From positions 1 to 64,000 of the forward strand of contig NAVB01000344.1 of the NCBI GenBank assembly GCA_002179805.1: DNA of 64,000 nucleotides. Reading direction: 5' to 3'. Of this stretch, positions 26,901 through 39,111 are shown one piece after another. The notes beneath the pieces are model-generated. The model did not search any database. It saw only the letters and a list, made by a program, of their open reading frames with translations, and was not told the origin of the DNA. The first letter of the stretch is position 1; each line of letters begins with the position of its first letter. Origin of the DNA: Acanthamoeba lenticulata. Lineage: Eukaryota; Discosea; Longamoebia; Acanthamoebidae. Both the position numbers and the translations under genes were made by a program.

Positions 26901-29900
26901 CTCAAGGGTATCCCCTTCGTGCTGATGCTCCTCTACAAGTTGTGCGCGTCGACTTCCGTACGCCACCTCGCCCAATCCAAGGCAAGCCCTCAGCAACAGG
27001 CCAACCTCCAGGTCAGCCCTCCCCATTTCTAGATTTCATGCCATTATACTCATGGCTTATGTTTATGTTTATTTTATTGTTTGTTTCTTAACGTTTCAGG
27101 TTACGATTGACTGCTTCCTCGATGTACTCAACCTGCTGAGCCGAGTTCTGAGGTACGAGGCTCGCTACGCTCAGCTCAACACCGCGGTACTGTGTCTGAT
27201 CACCGGAGGTCGCGGGCTGCGCGCGCGTGGGGCGAGCACAGGGAGGACGTCAAGAATGCCGAACGCGAACTGGTGGCACACGAGGGCTTCACTAAGCTCG
27301 CAGCGGTCTTATGTCGCATTTCGCCCGGCGTCTGGAATGCGCCCCAGCAAAACGCTCTGAACGCGCTTTACACGTTGACGCAAGTTATGGCCAAGATCGG
27401 TATCCCGATCCTCATCCAGACATCTGTATTTAAGGCTGGTTCTCACCACGTTCTCCTCTTGCCAGGACCCGTGACTGACGAGATGTTCAAACGGATCTAT
27501 CTCAACTTTGACATCTGGATCTACACGAGCAGCGTCGCGCAGCACGCCCTGCTCGACCTCGTCACCACCCACATCGTGCAGCAACCTTTGGTTTGTGCAA
27601 CGCTTCCCCCTTTCCACATTTTCAATTGACTGTCTCTAATCCCATGCATGCCGTTCACCGTTCTGGCGGAGCAGCACTACAAGAAGTTGATCGGGATCAA
27701 GGGCGTGTTGGACATCCTGCGCAGCTACTACTGGTACACGGACCGGCCCGGGCGTAGCTATCTCGACAGATCCCCGCTCGAGCAGGGCGCTGGTGACGCC
27801 AGCGCGACTCCCACGTCCCGACACCTGCGCAAACGGAGACGCCTGTCGGCCGACGAAGTCAAGGGTACGGCACCGTCTACTGTCGTTGGCTCGCGCCCAT
27901 TTCCTCTTGCGACGACGCAGGCTGAGACTCGTAATTCAGGCTTGCGGCAGCGCTTGCTTTCGTGGATCCAAGTGTTCATCCGAACTCGCGACATGCCGGT
28001 CCAGCAAAGCGAGGTTCATTTATTCGTCATCTCCATACTTTCATTTACCTCCATATGCTTACTGGTGCTGGTTCGTGAGCACAGATGCTCGAGGATGTGC
28101 GAAGCCTCTTCACGTATATCCAGTACATTGCGCAGCATGATCCGCTGCAGCTGCTCGAGTTGTTGCCGCTGGTGTCTTCTTTGCTGCGAAAGAATGGAAG
28201 AACGCTGAGCGACGTCAATGTGGCCGTCAATCAAGCCGCCACCGCCACGCCGGTGGGTACTGGGCGCACGTCTTCGGAGCAGGCGCGGTCAAGCGACAGC
28301 GGTACAGCGGACGAGAGCGCGGCCTACGGCGGCCAGATCGCTCACTGTCTCATGCAGGCCACGGGCAAGTCGTACGTCAAGTTGCCCTCTTATAATGTTG
28401 TGGTGCAAATCGCGTGGCTCATATCTCACCCCCCCCCTTTCCTCATTCTTTTCTATTCCTACTGTGGCCACAGAGGTTTAAACGCATTGGTTGGGCTTCT
28501 CAAGTATACGGAAGACGAATCAGTGCGCGTGTGGATCCTGCGCGTGCTCGGCGACATGCTCAACTGCCTGAACGAGGACAAGGTACGTCAGAGCTGGGAT
28601 CCAGGAGGGCTAACGGTTGGCCAGAGCTCACATGCCATGTGGTGGGGCGTTTGCAGAAACTGCACCTGCTGTCTGGGCGCACGCTGCACTTGGACGCGTC
28701 GCAGCTGGCGACGATCAAGGCCCACCTGCAGGGCTCGTTGATGACGCCTACGATCTACGGTGCGCTGATGTCCTTGCTGCTGGGCAGCGAGGCGGCCTAC
28801 GAGTCCATTGGAGCTCCTCCGTCGTTCTCTCCGGCGCGCCCGTCCTTCTCGCCGCGCCACACGTCATCCCCCTTCGGAGATCCCACGACGCATTCTACGG
28901 CTCCACCGTCGCCTTACTCGCCGCTGCCGCCACTGCCACCCAAAAAGGCCAAGCAGACGACCTCGCCGACCGAGAGCGCGCGCTTCAAGAACGCGGGCGT
29001 GATCCCGATCATCTTCGAGCTCGTGGTCGAGGGCGGGCACATGGTTGAGGGCGCCGAGCTTTACGCGACACTGCTGCGTGACTTCCTCTTTTTGCTGACG
29101 CAGTCGCCGCGCAACCGCGAAGCCTTCCTCGAGTCCTCGCTTGTCGGGCCGGCTGGGTCGGCCAGCGTGCGCATCGGCACGTGGCAGTGGAAGGCCTGGC
29201 TCTTTGGGCTCCTGGGCAAGAATAACGCCCTCTTCCCGCAGGTCCTCGACTTCTTCGTCACCCTCCTCAACCACATCATCTCGGCCGCCTCCACATCCTC
29301 GTCCTCATCTTCGCCCTCATCGCCCACTCTGGCAACGGCCCAGGCCAAGAACCACCTGCGCGAGACGCAGTCGCTCTGTAAATACTTTGGCGAGAAGGGT
29401 GGCTTCTTCGATTGGGCCAACTTCTGCGGCCACCTCCACAAGAGGCTGCTCTCTCTCATCAGCCACTCCGTCCGCACGTTCGACCCGCAGACGCTGTTGG
29501 CCTCGCTCACTTCGTCTGACATCGCCGGCGAGTTTGCGCTCGTGGATTCGGCCGTCCCACCGCTGCCGCCGCGCCCAGCCGGTGGTGCTCGGGCGCGTCC
29601 GGGCGCCAGCGGATCTAGCGTACCGGCACGTCTCCACCAACAGCAAGAAAACACCCGGCGCGAGCTCGAGCGCGAGAAGGAGAGGCGGGAGCGCTTGCTT
29701 TCCTTCCGTACGTGTCCGCCACCCGCCCTCGCCCCTGCGTACATAACGGGGCATCAAGTTCTCGTTCCCTCATGTACTCTCTTCCCCTTGTCCCCGTAAA
29801 TTGGCATACGTACAACAGATAAGGAGAAGGAGATCGAGGAGGCCACGTCGATCGTGCGAGCCAGAAACTGGCTGACGTGGCTCAAGCTGGTTGAGGAATA

Positions 29901-32900
29901 CATCTTTTATTCACCGTCCCCGTCGGCCGTCCCCTTGCCCCAGCAAAGGTTCAGTGTCCTTGTTTAATAAGAAAAGTTTCCTTCTTATAATTCTTGTTGC
30001 TCTAACGCAAACATCATGTGTATTACACACACACAGCGATCCGTTCTTCCAGGCGCTCCACTACAACGATGACGGCAAGTGGGAAGACCTCCGCTTCGGC
30101 CAGGAGACGCTCAAGCTCATCGACATTCTCACCCAAAAGATCGAGCAGTGGCGGGTACGTGGCAAAGCCCTCCGCCTCTTTTTCCCTTTCATGCTGTAGA
30201 TGCGGGGCTGATGATCTTGCTATGAACAACAGTCCGCGTACGGTGCGACGCCGAACCCGCATGTGGAAAAGATCCAGAAGAAGCTGCAGGCCTTCAACGA
30301 GCGATTCGCCGTGCGCCTCTCGCTTACCACCCTGCACGAGGCCGACTGGTTCGTCGCCCACTCGCTTCATCACTGCTACCATCGAAGCCAGGCCCATCAT
30401 TAGCAAGCGGCAGGAGCGGGCGCTTTCTCGTTACTGTGAACCCACGTGTATGTGTGTGTGTGTGTGTGCAGTGCGTTGATCAGTGAGAAGGAGACGATCG
30501 GAGTGGGATCGCTGGAGAGCCTGGATTCGCTCGTGCGAAACGAGGTGGCTACGGGCCGGGGCATCTCTGGCGATGCCCAGAACGCCATTTTGACCGCCAC
30601 CGCTGATTACCTCGCCCTCAAGAGGCACGATCTCTACTCGGTGCGCCCCCTTCCGTCCCCCCCCCCCCAAAGCCGAGCCAAACTGGGCGTACGTTCTAAA
30701 CAAATGTGTCGACACTTCCAGCGCACGCAAGAAACGGAACAGATCTACCAGGGCTGCATCGAGCGGCTGGGCTGGCGATTCGTTGGCGCTGAATCGCAGT
30801 ACGACCTCAATCCGCTCCAGGGCATTTTGGCCAGGTATCCGCCACCTTCACCTCCTTTATAATGTTATCGACTCACTCACACGGGTCAACAGGTTCTTCG
30901 TGATCGGGTTCCTGTTCCGAGCGATGAAGCACTCCCACGAGAACAGTGGCGGCCGAGGCGCCAAGATCATCCTTCCTCTCTTCAAGAGCCTCCTGGTCGA
31001 CCTCAAATTCCGGTGCCTGGGTTTCAGCCCGCTCAACGCCGAGCAGCAGCAGCAGCTGAGCCTCGAAGAGGCCCGAGCTCAAGGTATGTGTGTATTTTAA
31101 AGCAACGTCCTCGACTTGACCGATTCATGCGCTGATCATTAACTACCAAACACATGCAGCAATGATCGAGCAGAGCAAGCCCATCTTTGAGCAGCTCGAC
31201 GACGAGGGCATGCTGCCCTACTTCATGCAGGGCCTCGCTTCTGGTTCCCCCGGTGCGTCAGTTAAACGATTGGCGTGAGCCCGTTGGAGGTTGACTGACA
31301 CGTGCGCGCCCTCGCGGTCCGGGCTAGATTTCCTGCTGATCGGGCCCATGGGTGCTGCCATCGCCCACGAGCACGCCGGCATCACGCGCCTCTCGGAGAA
31401 CCTCCGCCAAATGCTGCAGTACTGCCGCTCACCTCCCCAAGCCCACAAGGCGTATGCAGGCTGATGGTTGTTCATGCGACAGGGAGATCGAGGCCAAGGT
31501 GCTGGCCGAGATGCAGGCCAAGACCACCCTCGAGGGGAGACTCCGCGCCGAGTTCTGGCAGCTCCTCGACGAGAACACGGATCGGTGGGTGGCCGAAGAG
31601 CAGAAGCAGCGAGACGATTACGAGGCCGAGCTCCAGCGCGCATGGGAGAGCATGGAGAGCAAGTGGCACGAGCTGACCCTGCTCTTCCAGGGCGAGCGCG
31701 CGCTCGAGACCAGCGACGAATGGCGCCCCCACTGGCCCCAGGAGATCGCCGTTCCCCCGGCGGTTACGCCCGCCCTTCAAAGCGAACTCCCTCCGGCCAT
31801 CCTCGTCGGCGGCCGCAATGCGGGCTATTACTACCCGCGGCAGGAGGGCTCCACCATCACGACGCAGCCGGGGGGCGCGAGCTCGAAGAAGCAATGGCCC
31901 GAGATCACCCACATCTACGCGTGGGAGCGCACCGGCCATATCAACCTCCTCTACGACGACTTTGCGGCGTCGCTCCACCCGGCTCAGGACGGCGACGGGC
32001 GTCGCAAGGGCCCCGGACAGGGACGGGCCGAATACACGCTGCTGCCGGACCGTAACGCGGCGCGCGGGAACCACTACTACTCGCACCTCATGATGATGCC
32101 TGCCTTGGGTGCGCCCGCCCTGTCGACCACGGCCTGCTCGACGCCGCCCATCGCCTTCCTCCCGATTGGCGAACGCAGCTTGGCCATCATCCACGGCGCC
32201 AACTGGGACAACAGCGTCGTGGTGGGTAACATGGAGGACGGCTCGGCCGCTCTCCGCTTCATCCGCCATCGGTACTCGCGTCCTCCCTCTCCGCCCCGCT
32301 TCATGCTTTCAGCCCGATGTAGCCATATAGCAAAATAGCTCACCGCCGGGATCGCTGCTAGGGATGTGGTCACGTGTCTCTCGCTGGCGTCAAACGGGCA
32401 CACGCTGGTGACGGGCTCGAAGGACACCACCCTCATCGTGTGGAACGTGCAGCCGCCCGAGACCAAGCAGCAGGTGAGGCCTCGCCCGCATTCGCTCCCG
32501 ACAATGTTCGCATCATGGCTGTTTGCTCACCCACGAGTTTGTGCGCGCGTGTGGGGGCTCCAGGGCCTATTCTCGAGCATTTTCTCCGGACGCGAGTTGC
32601 CGCTGCCGCGGCTGGTCTACAAGTTCACGCTGGTGGGGCACGATGACGTTGTCACGTGCTGCGACTACTCTGTGGAGCTCGGCATGTGCGCGTCGGGATC
32701 CAACGACGGCACAGCCCTCGTGTTCGACGTCGAATCGGGCGCCATCGTCGCTTCGCTCAACTATGGCCCGGACGACCCTGGCGCCGGCCTGCGCGTCATC
32801 ACGCACATCAAGCTCATCGGCCACCGGACGGCCGCTGGCGAGCCCGTGGGCAAGGTGGTCTCCTACTGCGGCGAGCGTAGAATTCTCTACCTTCACGCCC

Positions 32901-33214
32901 TCGACGGCCGCCTGCTGGCCATGCAGCACGATAGCCTCCCCTCGGCCGCCGCGCGAGGAGACGCCTACATCAAGTCGATGGTGTACACGCGCGACGGGCG
33001 GTACGCCATCAGCGGGCGCAGCGACGGCCTGGTCGTGTTGTGGAACCTCGACCATCTGTCCGTGCGCGACTCGATGGACATGGGCGCGCAGCGCGGCGAA
33101 GCCGCCACGCCAGAGGCTGCCGCCGAAATCACATCCCTGGGGCTGTTCGACGACCGCCTCCTCCTGGTGGGCCTCCGGGGCGGCCTCCTCCGCACCTTCC
33201 CGCTCGCTCTCTGA
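23958..33214 (+). CDS. Neurobeachin-like protein lacking the PH-BEACH module
   Basis: A very long, many-exon gene that follows the order of neurobeachin/LRBA/LvsB proteins, scaffolds for membrane traffic and lysosome biology. After an acidic N-terminus come helical repeats, then a concanavalin-like domain (25530-26520; WPINGYTFSTWLWID, VVDLYINAQKICTTS), an armadillo/DUF4704-like region (27100-29700; VRVWILRVLGDMLNCLNED, SPRNREAFLES, WQWKAWLFGL) and a helical, Gln/Glu-rich segment ending WHELTLLFQGERA near 31663. In known family members a PH domain and ~280-residue BEACH domain follow. Here the same open exon runs straight to a linker (ITHIYAWERTGHINLLYDD) and then WD40 repeats (32366-33214; VVTCLSLASNGHTLVTGSKD, LVGHDDVVTCCDYSVELGM, GRYAISGRSDGLVVLWN). 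None of the conserved BEACH motifs is present in any frame. About 25 introns make exact borders approximate. Confidence 0.8.
30451..30468 (+). repeat. (TG)9 tract before splice acceptor
   Basis: A TG-dinucleotide run ends in GCAG and serves as the acceptor tract of an intron in the neurobeachin-like gene. Confidence 0.8.
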
Positions 33215-33703
33215 GGGGTCAGCAGACGTCTAAATAAATAAATGAATCGCCAAACTCGCACACGCGTGGCGAGAGAGCTCTCGGGATTCGTGACGAGCGA
33301 ACGATCAGAAGAGCGTCTGCTCCAACAAGAGAAGGCTGCGCATCTTGCTCGAGCCAGGCAGATGGCTGAGCTGGCGAAAAGATGCGGAAAAGCCGAGGAG
33401 GCGCTGTAGTGTTGCGGAGCTCGTTCTGTAGGATGGGGCATCAGGAGAAGCGCCGGACCAATCAGACAAGGGCGAGAGCATGTCCGCCACCGGTTCAGAA
33501 GTGAGGACGTTAACCCAGGGGGCTGGTCGAGGAGGCCCATTCCTCCGCTCTTCCACCCCCACTCAAGCGGTCCACGCCGTTGCCTCCCCAGTTTCGTCAA
33601 CTTGTAAAAAAAAGACAGGACAGAGCCGCAACTGGCCCCCACCATCAATCAGCATTAAACCGTCAAGACACAACACGCCGACACTCAACCCTCCAAGACG
33701 CCA
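33215..33703 (+). other. Intergenic region, two weak small frames
   Basis: It holds the AATAAATAAA poly(A) signal of the neurobeachin-like gene (33233-33238). A 55-codon plus-strand frame starts at ATG 33243 (charged, Ala/Glu/Arg-rich) and an overlapping minus-strand frame ends at 33305, with first ATG near 33475. Neither shows homology that I know or a proper 3' signal, so neither is called. The last 200 bases are the likely promoter of the membrane-protein gene. Confidence 0.4.
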
Positions 33704-35890
33704 ATGGAGGCTGAGTTGGTGGTCTCCTCTACCACCGTGCTCATGGTCCTCAACGCAGTCTCCTCGGCCTTTTACGCTGGCCTCATCACGTTCAGCGTCT
33801 CTCAGGCGGCTGGGGCTTGGGTACATTCTTTCATTGCATTCCGTCGTTTTGTCCCCCCCCCCCGCCTTTGCGCGCTTCGTTTTCGCTCTTCCTCCTCGGA
33901 AAGCTACAGTATCTCTGGCCTAGGCTGACCTCACTATTCTGTCGAACAACTTCCTCAGGGAGGGGTGCCTGGTGGAGTCCTGCGCTCGACTCCCACGATA
34001 GTGATTCCCTTTAGCTTGGGTCTGGCGCTCAACTCGTCGGTCTGGCAGCTGTACCAAGCTCTCCTGGTCACCCCATGTAGCATGTACGCCAATGAATTGA
34101 TCATGTCCACCAAGCGGACGAACCACTTACTTCCCCCCCCCCCATATCACGTGCTCGCGTGTGTAGTCTCCTGGCAATTCTCGCCCTGCTGGCCTGGCGC
34201 CTCCTTACCGCCGTCCTGCCCCGGGCTCTGTCGCACTACCGGCTGCCCTTCATCGTACCCTCCTTACCTCCCTCCCCCCAATTGGCTGCCAACCGTTTGC
34301 ATCAGCAGTCGCATGAATGCATAGCGCCCATTTTTTGGCGGTGCTCGATTATTGATCACGAAATCCAAACACTTGTGGGACGCAGGTCCCGTTGTGATGG
34401 GAGGGAGGGGAGTGTTGGGTATGTGTGTGTGTCGTGCGGACGGCGGGTGGGGCGTGACTTTAACGCGACGAGTGCCTCCGATGTGCGTGATTCTTTGAGG
34501 ACTGCCACAGGTGGTGGGCTCGCTGCTCTGTTGGTTGCTCGGCGCGGTGGGGTCCTACCTCGCCTTGGGCGCCCTACAGAGTGTCGGCCTTCCCATTCTC
34601 GCATTCGGTCTTGGCGCCGTCATCCTCAGCTTTATGGTACCATTTCTCTCTGGCCTGTGCACTATCTCCAATCGAGCCTAAGGCCCGTGTTGTCTCTCCT
34701 CAGCTGAGCGCCCCAGTGGCTTGGATCGACCCGCTCCTGACTCACAAGAGCGCTGAGGCGCCGTTGCCGCGCTTCATCCACGCTTTGCAAGCGGTCATGG
34801 CCGCTTGCGTCGTGGGCGCCGCAGTCTTTGTGGCCAACATCGACCCAACCCTGGCCGGTACTCTTTTTCTGGTGTTGTGTGCATGACAGCACTCGCTTGG
34901 CTCATTCCATCGAGCTCAGGGTTGTTGATGGGCCTGCCTGCCATGTCCCTCGTCTGCCTCATCGCTTCGTGGGTGAACAACAGTGAGCGCGCTTCTCTGG
35001 GTAAGCCCCTAAGCTGATGGTCCACATGCTGATGTCCCTTCTTACCGATTCATCCATCGCGGCATGGATTAGGTGCTGTGGGTACTCTCCTGCTTGGTTG
35101 CCTGAGCTCCGCGCTTTACTGCCTCGTGTTCGGGCTCTTGTACATGCGGTTCTTCAGTGCGGGACTGGGCCAAGCGCTGGCGCTGGTCTCGGCTCTGTGC
35201 ACCAGCTACCTCCTCTCCGTGTTTGGGGTACGGCCAATCTCTGTTGCCTGTCGTTTCTTGGCCTTCCGCCAACACCCGCTAAGGCTCGGCGCGCAGGTCT
35301 CGGCGCCGATCTTCGTTACCTTGCGCTGGGTGGCCGCGGCCACCAAGAAGCGACAATCGCGCCGCCACGAGGTCGAAGAACAAGAGGGAGTCATGGTCGA
35401 GGAGGAAGACGAGGAGAACATGACCGTGCAGGACAGGCGTGCGATCAACCAGTACCAAAGCCAGGGCAAAAAGAGCGAGCTCGTGCCTCTCTTGCACACG
35501 CCACCGAGCCACGAAGGCAGCAGCGGGCAGCACGCCACCTACCACTCCTGCGGCAGCGGCGACAACGATTGGCGCGGTCTGGCCGAATCGGTCAGCCGCC
35601 TCGCCGTGCGACGACACCTGACCGAGGAGACAGAGCGGGCCATCAAGATGAAGGGCCACGACCGACGCCCGTCTCTTGCCGTGCTCTCCCTCGAGGGCAA
35701 CGACTCGCAGTCACGCCCGCCTACACAGGAGGACGAGCAAGCAAAGATTGATGAGACCACGCCGGTGCAGCAGCCGAGCTTGGCAGCGCTGCAGCCGTGG
35801 GCCGACGTAGACATCGTCCAGACGAGAGTTTCCAAGAGCCGAGCGCTTGTTGACAGCGCACTGACCACTGGCTCTGGCGAATTTGCGTAA
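33704..35890 (+). CDS. Polytopic membrane protein of unknown function
   Basis: Several exons encode about nine to ten hydrophobic segments, for example STTVLMVLNAVSSAFYAGLI, IVIPFSLGLALNSSVWQLY, LLAILALLAWRLL, VVGSLLCWLLGAVGSYLAL, VMAACVVGAAVFVANI and LGCLSSALYCLVFGLLYM. They are followed by a ~200-residue hydrophilic tail with acidic (VMVEEEDEENM) and basic patches that probably faces the cytosol. The short helical repeats with small residues at helix ends suggest a transporter or channel-like fold, but I do not recognise a family and give no substrate. Introns between membrane segments contain long C runs (33852-33861, 34134-34143). Start ATG 33704, stop TAA 35888-35890. Confidence 0.7.
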
Positions 35891-36041
35891 AGACAAGTGT
35901 TTTTCATGGTTTTCTTTTTTAGGGGCGCTTGGGCCAATTAGTTTTCTACAAATGGGAGGCTGTCAGCCTGGCTCTGGTGTGCACGGCAGAAGAAGACGCT
36001 ATCTCCTAGTGACGACGTCGTTCTGCGGTTGAGGGGCCGCC

Positions 36042-36365
36042 TCAGAAAGAGTGGAAGTCCTCGGCGTAGGAGGGGAGGTCGCCCATGCCCCACGAGGGCA
36101 TCCAGCTCTCGTGGCAATCGTCTCGGCGAGCCTTCTTGTTGCTGAGCTCAACGCCTGAAGAGAAGCCGTTGGCGACAGCCTCCATGACGGCCAGGCAGCC
36201 CACCAACACGGCCGAGAACACTTGCTCCTTCACCGCCTCCACACCACTGGCCAGTTCGTCATGAGTGGCGGCCATTAGTGGAGGCTTTGCTGAGGGCGTC
36301 GGGGCAAGCTTCAGCACGGGTTGATTGTTGGCAAACACAACAACAAGGGGCGAAGCGCTGGTCAT
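36042..36365 (-). CDS. Small protein of unknown function
   Basis: An uninterrupted 107-residue frame from ATG 36365. It begins with a hydrophobic strand-like segment (TSASPLVVVFANNQPVLKL), then a predicted helix with Val/Ala/Leu (AVKEQVFSAVLVGCLAVMEA) and an acidic, aromatic C-terminus (ESWMPSWGMGDLPSYAED). G/C-ending codons and balanced composition favour coding. No family is recognised. An internal ATG at 36276 would give a 77-residue form. It is convergent with the membrane-protein gene; no AATAAA follows at the usual place, which lowers confidence. Confidence 0.45.
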   Translation of the reverse strand: MTSASPLVVVFANNQPVLKLAPTPSAKPPLMAATHDELASGVEAVKEQVFSAVLVGCLAVMEAVANGFSSGVELSNKKARRDDCHESWMPSWGMGDLPSYAEDFHSF

Positions 36366-37063
36366 GTAGCAGGAGAGGCTGTTCAACAGTGGCAGGGGTT
36401 GTGGGGTGCTTGGTGTGGTTTGTGCGGAGGGTGTGGAGTGAGGACTACGGGCAGCGATAAGACGCGCTGTGAGCTGTAGAGATAAAGAGACAGAGGTAAT
36501 CGGTCAAGGGTGTGTTGGGCTCGCTGTGGTGAGAGAAGTAAGAAGGACCAAAAGAAATAGGCCTACAAAAGGGTGCAGACACTTCACGCCATTGGTCAGG
36601 AGCATGTGTCAGCTGTTGAGAAATTGGATGTCGCTGCACGGAGTCAGGATTTTGCCCACGGGGGCCTGCTTTCTGTCATGTGTCTGCCATTTTGCTCATG
36701 GTAGCCTGACAGGACCGAGAAGGTCTTGGTGCGCTGGTTGAGGATGTGCCCGTGTGTCCGCAACTGTAAAGCAGATGAGCCATTTTCCGTCTCTTCTACT
36801 ACTTATTTCACTGTAACGTACTGCCAACCGGTGCCACTGCCAACGAGCCAGCAGAAGTGGCGCAATGAAATTTCAGATATTTACAGGAATTTCAGGCACG
36901 GTCGTGTCGTCGTTTTCGCTTTTCTTTGTGCCTAGTGCGTAATCAACTTCCGGATTCGGTAGGACATAGCGCCTTCCTGTTTTTGCAACGGGACAGCCTC
37001 CAATCCTGAAGAATTGCATCCTAAATCGTCCGCTCGGAAGATTTTCATCCACAATCTTCAAAA
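36366..37063. other. Intergenic region with no clear gene
   Basis: About 700 bases with lower GC than the flanking genes and no convincing frame on either strand. The right part presumably contains the promoter of the prenyl synthase gene. I saw no tRNA, snRNA or repeat structure. Confidence 0.4.
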
Positions 37064-39111
37064 ATGAAAAAGATGGCCACACAATCGGCGATGAGACGGT
37101 CGGTCGGCCGCGCCGTGTTCACTTCATCACATGGCGTTACTTCTGGAGGAGCGAGCTCCTTCCTCCGGTGCACCACAGATGCCCTTCTTTCCTCTCCTGC
37201 GGTACTACCCCCCCCCTCCTCTTCCTCCCCTTACTCCCGGAGACCGCCCCGGTGCTGGGGACCGGCTCACGGTGCACCGCATGTGTGTGAACGCTCCAGG
37301 TCACGGTGGAGTCCGGAAGCAGGCGCGGGCTGGCCACTGAAGCCATCGCACAGACGCCAATCGAGGGCCTGGACAAGTTCGTGTCCAAGTACCGACGGCA
37401 AACGTTCGACTTGGAGGCCCCCAATGGCGGCAGCACGTCGGTGGTGGGCGACCTCCTGCGACGCACGCTGCCCTCGTTCGGCGGCGGCGAGCAGGCCGAG
37501 GACCCCATGAAGCTGGCCCTCCGGCTGGTGGACAAGGAGATCAAGACCCTCAACGGCAGCATCCAGCACCAGATCGAGGCCGTCACCGAGCGGCCGCTGC
37601 TGGCCAAAGTGGCGAGCTACTTCTTCAAACTGCAGGGCAAGCGCCTCCGCCCGGTGCTCGTGCTCCTCACCTCCAAGGCCATCACCGCCCACCTCCAGCA
37701 CAACCCCTCCGCCCCCGCGGGGGCCGAGTCCCTCAACACGGACGTGCCCGGTACTCTCTCGCCCGCCTGCCAGCGCTGGAGGGCCTGACCTGAGCTGAGC
37801 TGACCTGGTGGGGTCATATCTTGCAGTGACGGACCGACAGTTCAGCCTGGCCGAGATCATGGAGATGATACACACGGCGTCGCTCATGCACGACGACATC
37901 ATCGACGAGTCGGAGACGCGTCGGGGCATGCCCACGGCGCACAAGATGTGGGACAGCAAGAAGGCCGTCCTGGCCGGCGACTTCCTTCTCGCCCGCGCAT
38001 CGGTCAAGATTGCGCGCCTTCGGTACGCCTCGCCCTGCCTTCCGGGCACTTGCCGAGCCGGGGGACTCAAACTCTCTCTCTCTCTCTCTCTCTTCCCTTT
38101 GATCCTCTGTGGACACAGAGAGCACGAAGTGACGGAACTGCTGTCTACGATGATCGCGGACCTGGTTGAGGGCGAGTTCTTCCAGATGCGCAGTACGATT
38201 CTCCGCCTTTATGATCATTTTCTTTTTATCTTATTTAAAAACTTTTCATTTATTTTCTTTTAATTGATCAATAATAAGGAAAATAGCTGATGATCTTGCC
38301 CCCTTTGGCAGCCAATGTGGAGAAGGAGGGGAAGGAAATGACACAGTTCGACTACTACATGCGGAAAACCTACCTCAAGACCGCGTCGCTGCTCGAGAAG
38401 TGCTGTAGCTGTGCCGCCATCCTGGGCGAGGCTGACCGCGCGACCATCAACATCGCCAAGGCCTATGGCGCCCACCTCGGCTACGCCTTCCAGGTTCGGC
38501 ACCCCCTGCCCCTGCAGGCTGGAGCCTATTGGCACACCTTCACGGCCTAACGATTGGTTTTTGTGCAGTTGGTCGACGACATGCTCGACTTCACGGGCAC
38601 GTCAACGGACCTGGGCAAGCCGGCGGCTGTCGATCTGTCCCTCGGTCTTGCCACTGCTCCCGGTAACGCTCCCCCCCCCCCAATGAGATCACACCCAACA
38701 CGACCTACTTCTGCTTGTCCTCTGCTTGGCCTTCGGAGGGGAGGCTGACCCACACCGGTGTTCACCACGGGCAGTGCTGTTCGCGATGGAGGAGCACGGG
38801 GAGCTGCGCGCGCTGGTCGAACGCGGATTCAAGGAGGAAGGTGACGTGGGGAAGGCCTTCTCTCTGGTCCAGCGCTCAAAGGGCATCGCCCGCACCTACG
38901 CGCTCGCTCAGTATGTGCTCCACAGTCGCTCTAGTCTGTGTGTGTGTGTGTGTGTGTTGTGCCTCGGCGTGTGGACTCATTGTTGTCACGCGCGATCTAT
39001 CGTAGGGAGCACTGCGACAAAGCGGTGGAGGCTATCGGCCAGTTGGCTCCGTCGCCCTACCGCGATGCTCTTGCCCGCCTGACGGAGAAAGTTTTGTCGC
39101 GAACCAACTGA
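37064..39111 (+). CDS. COQ1: Long-chain polyprenyl diphosphate synthase (COQ1/PDSS1 type)
   Basis: A trans-prenyltransferase that builds the isoprenoid side chain of ubiquinone from isopentenyl diphosphate. Both Asp-rich motifs are intact: [16 protein letters not shown] (first motif near 37889-37910) and [19 protein letters not shown] (near 38571). [18 protein letters not shown] and [17 protein letters not shown] are also standard. The N-terminus ([16 protein letters not shown], Arg/Ser-rich without acids) looks like a mitochondrial presequence and is joined by an intron at 37201. The protein ends KVLSRTN, TGA 39109-39111. Introns carry a C run and CT/TG microsatellites. Chain length cannot be read by eye; a heteromeric partner (PDSS2 type) is not in the window. 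Confidence 0.9.
38072..38093 (+). repeat. (CT)n intronic tract
   Basis: A CT run in the prenyl synthase intron, forming part of the pyrimidine tract before the acceptor. Confidence 0.8.
38937..38956 (+). repeat. (TG)n intronic tract
   Basis: A TG run in the last intron of the prenyl synthase gene, similar to that at 30451. Confidence 0.8.

Noticed and set aside
33243..33562. Small frames on both strands after the neurobeachin-like gene
   Set aside because: They overlap each other, the minus one begins without ATG for the longer version, and neither has a 3' signal or recognised homology.
36873..37082. Minus-strand frame upstream of the prenyl synthase
   Set aside because: It has no ATG at its start, poor G/C third positions, and lies in the presumed promoter.
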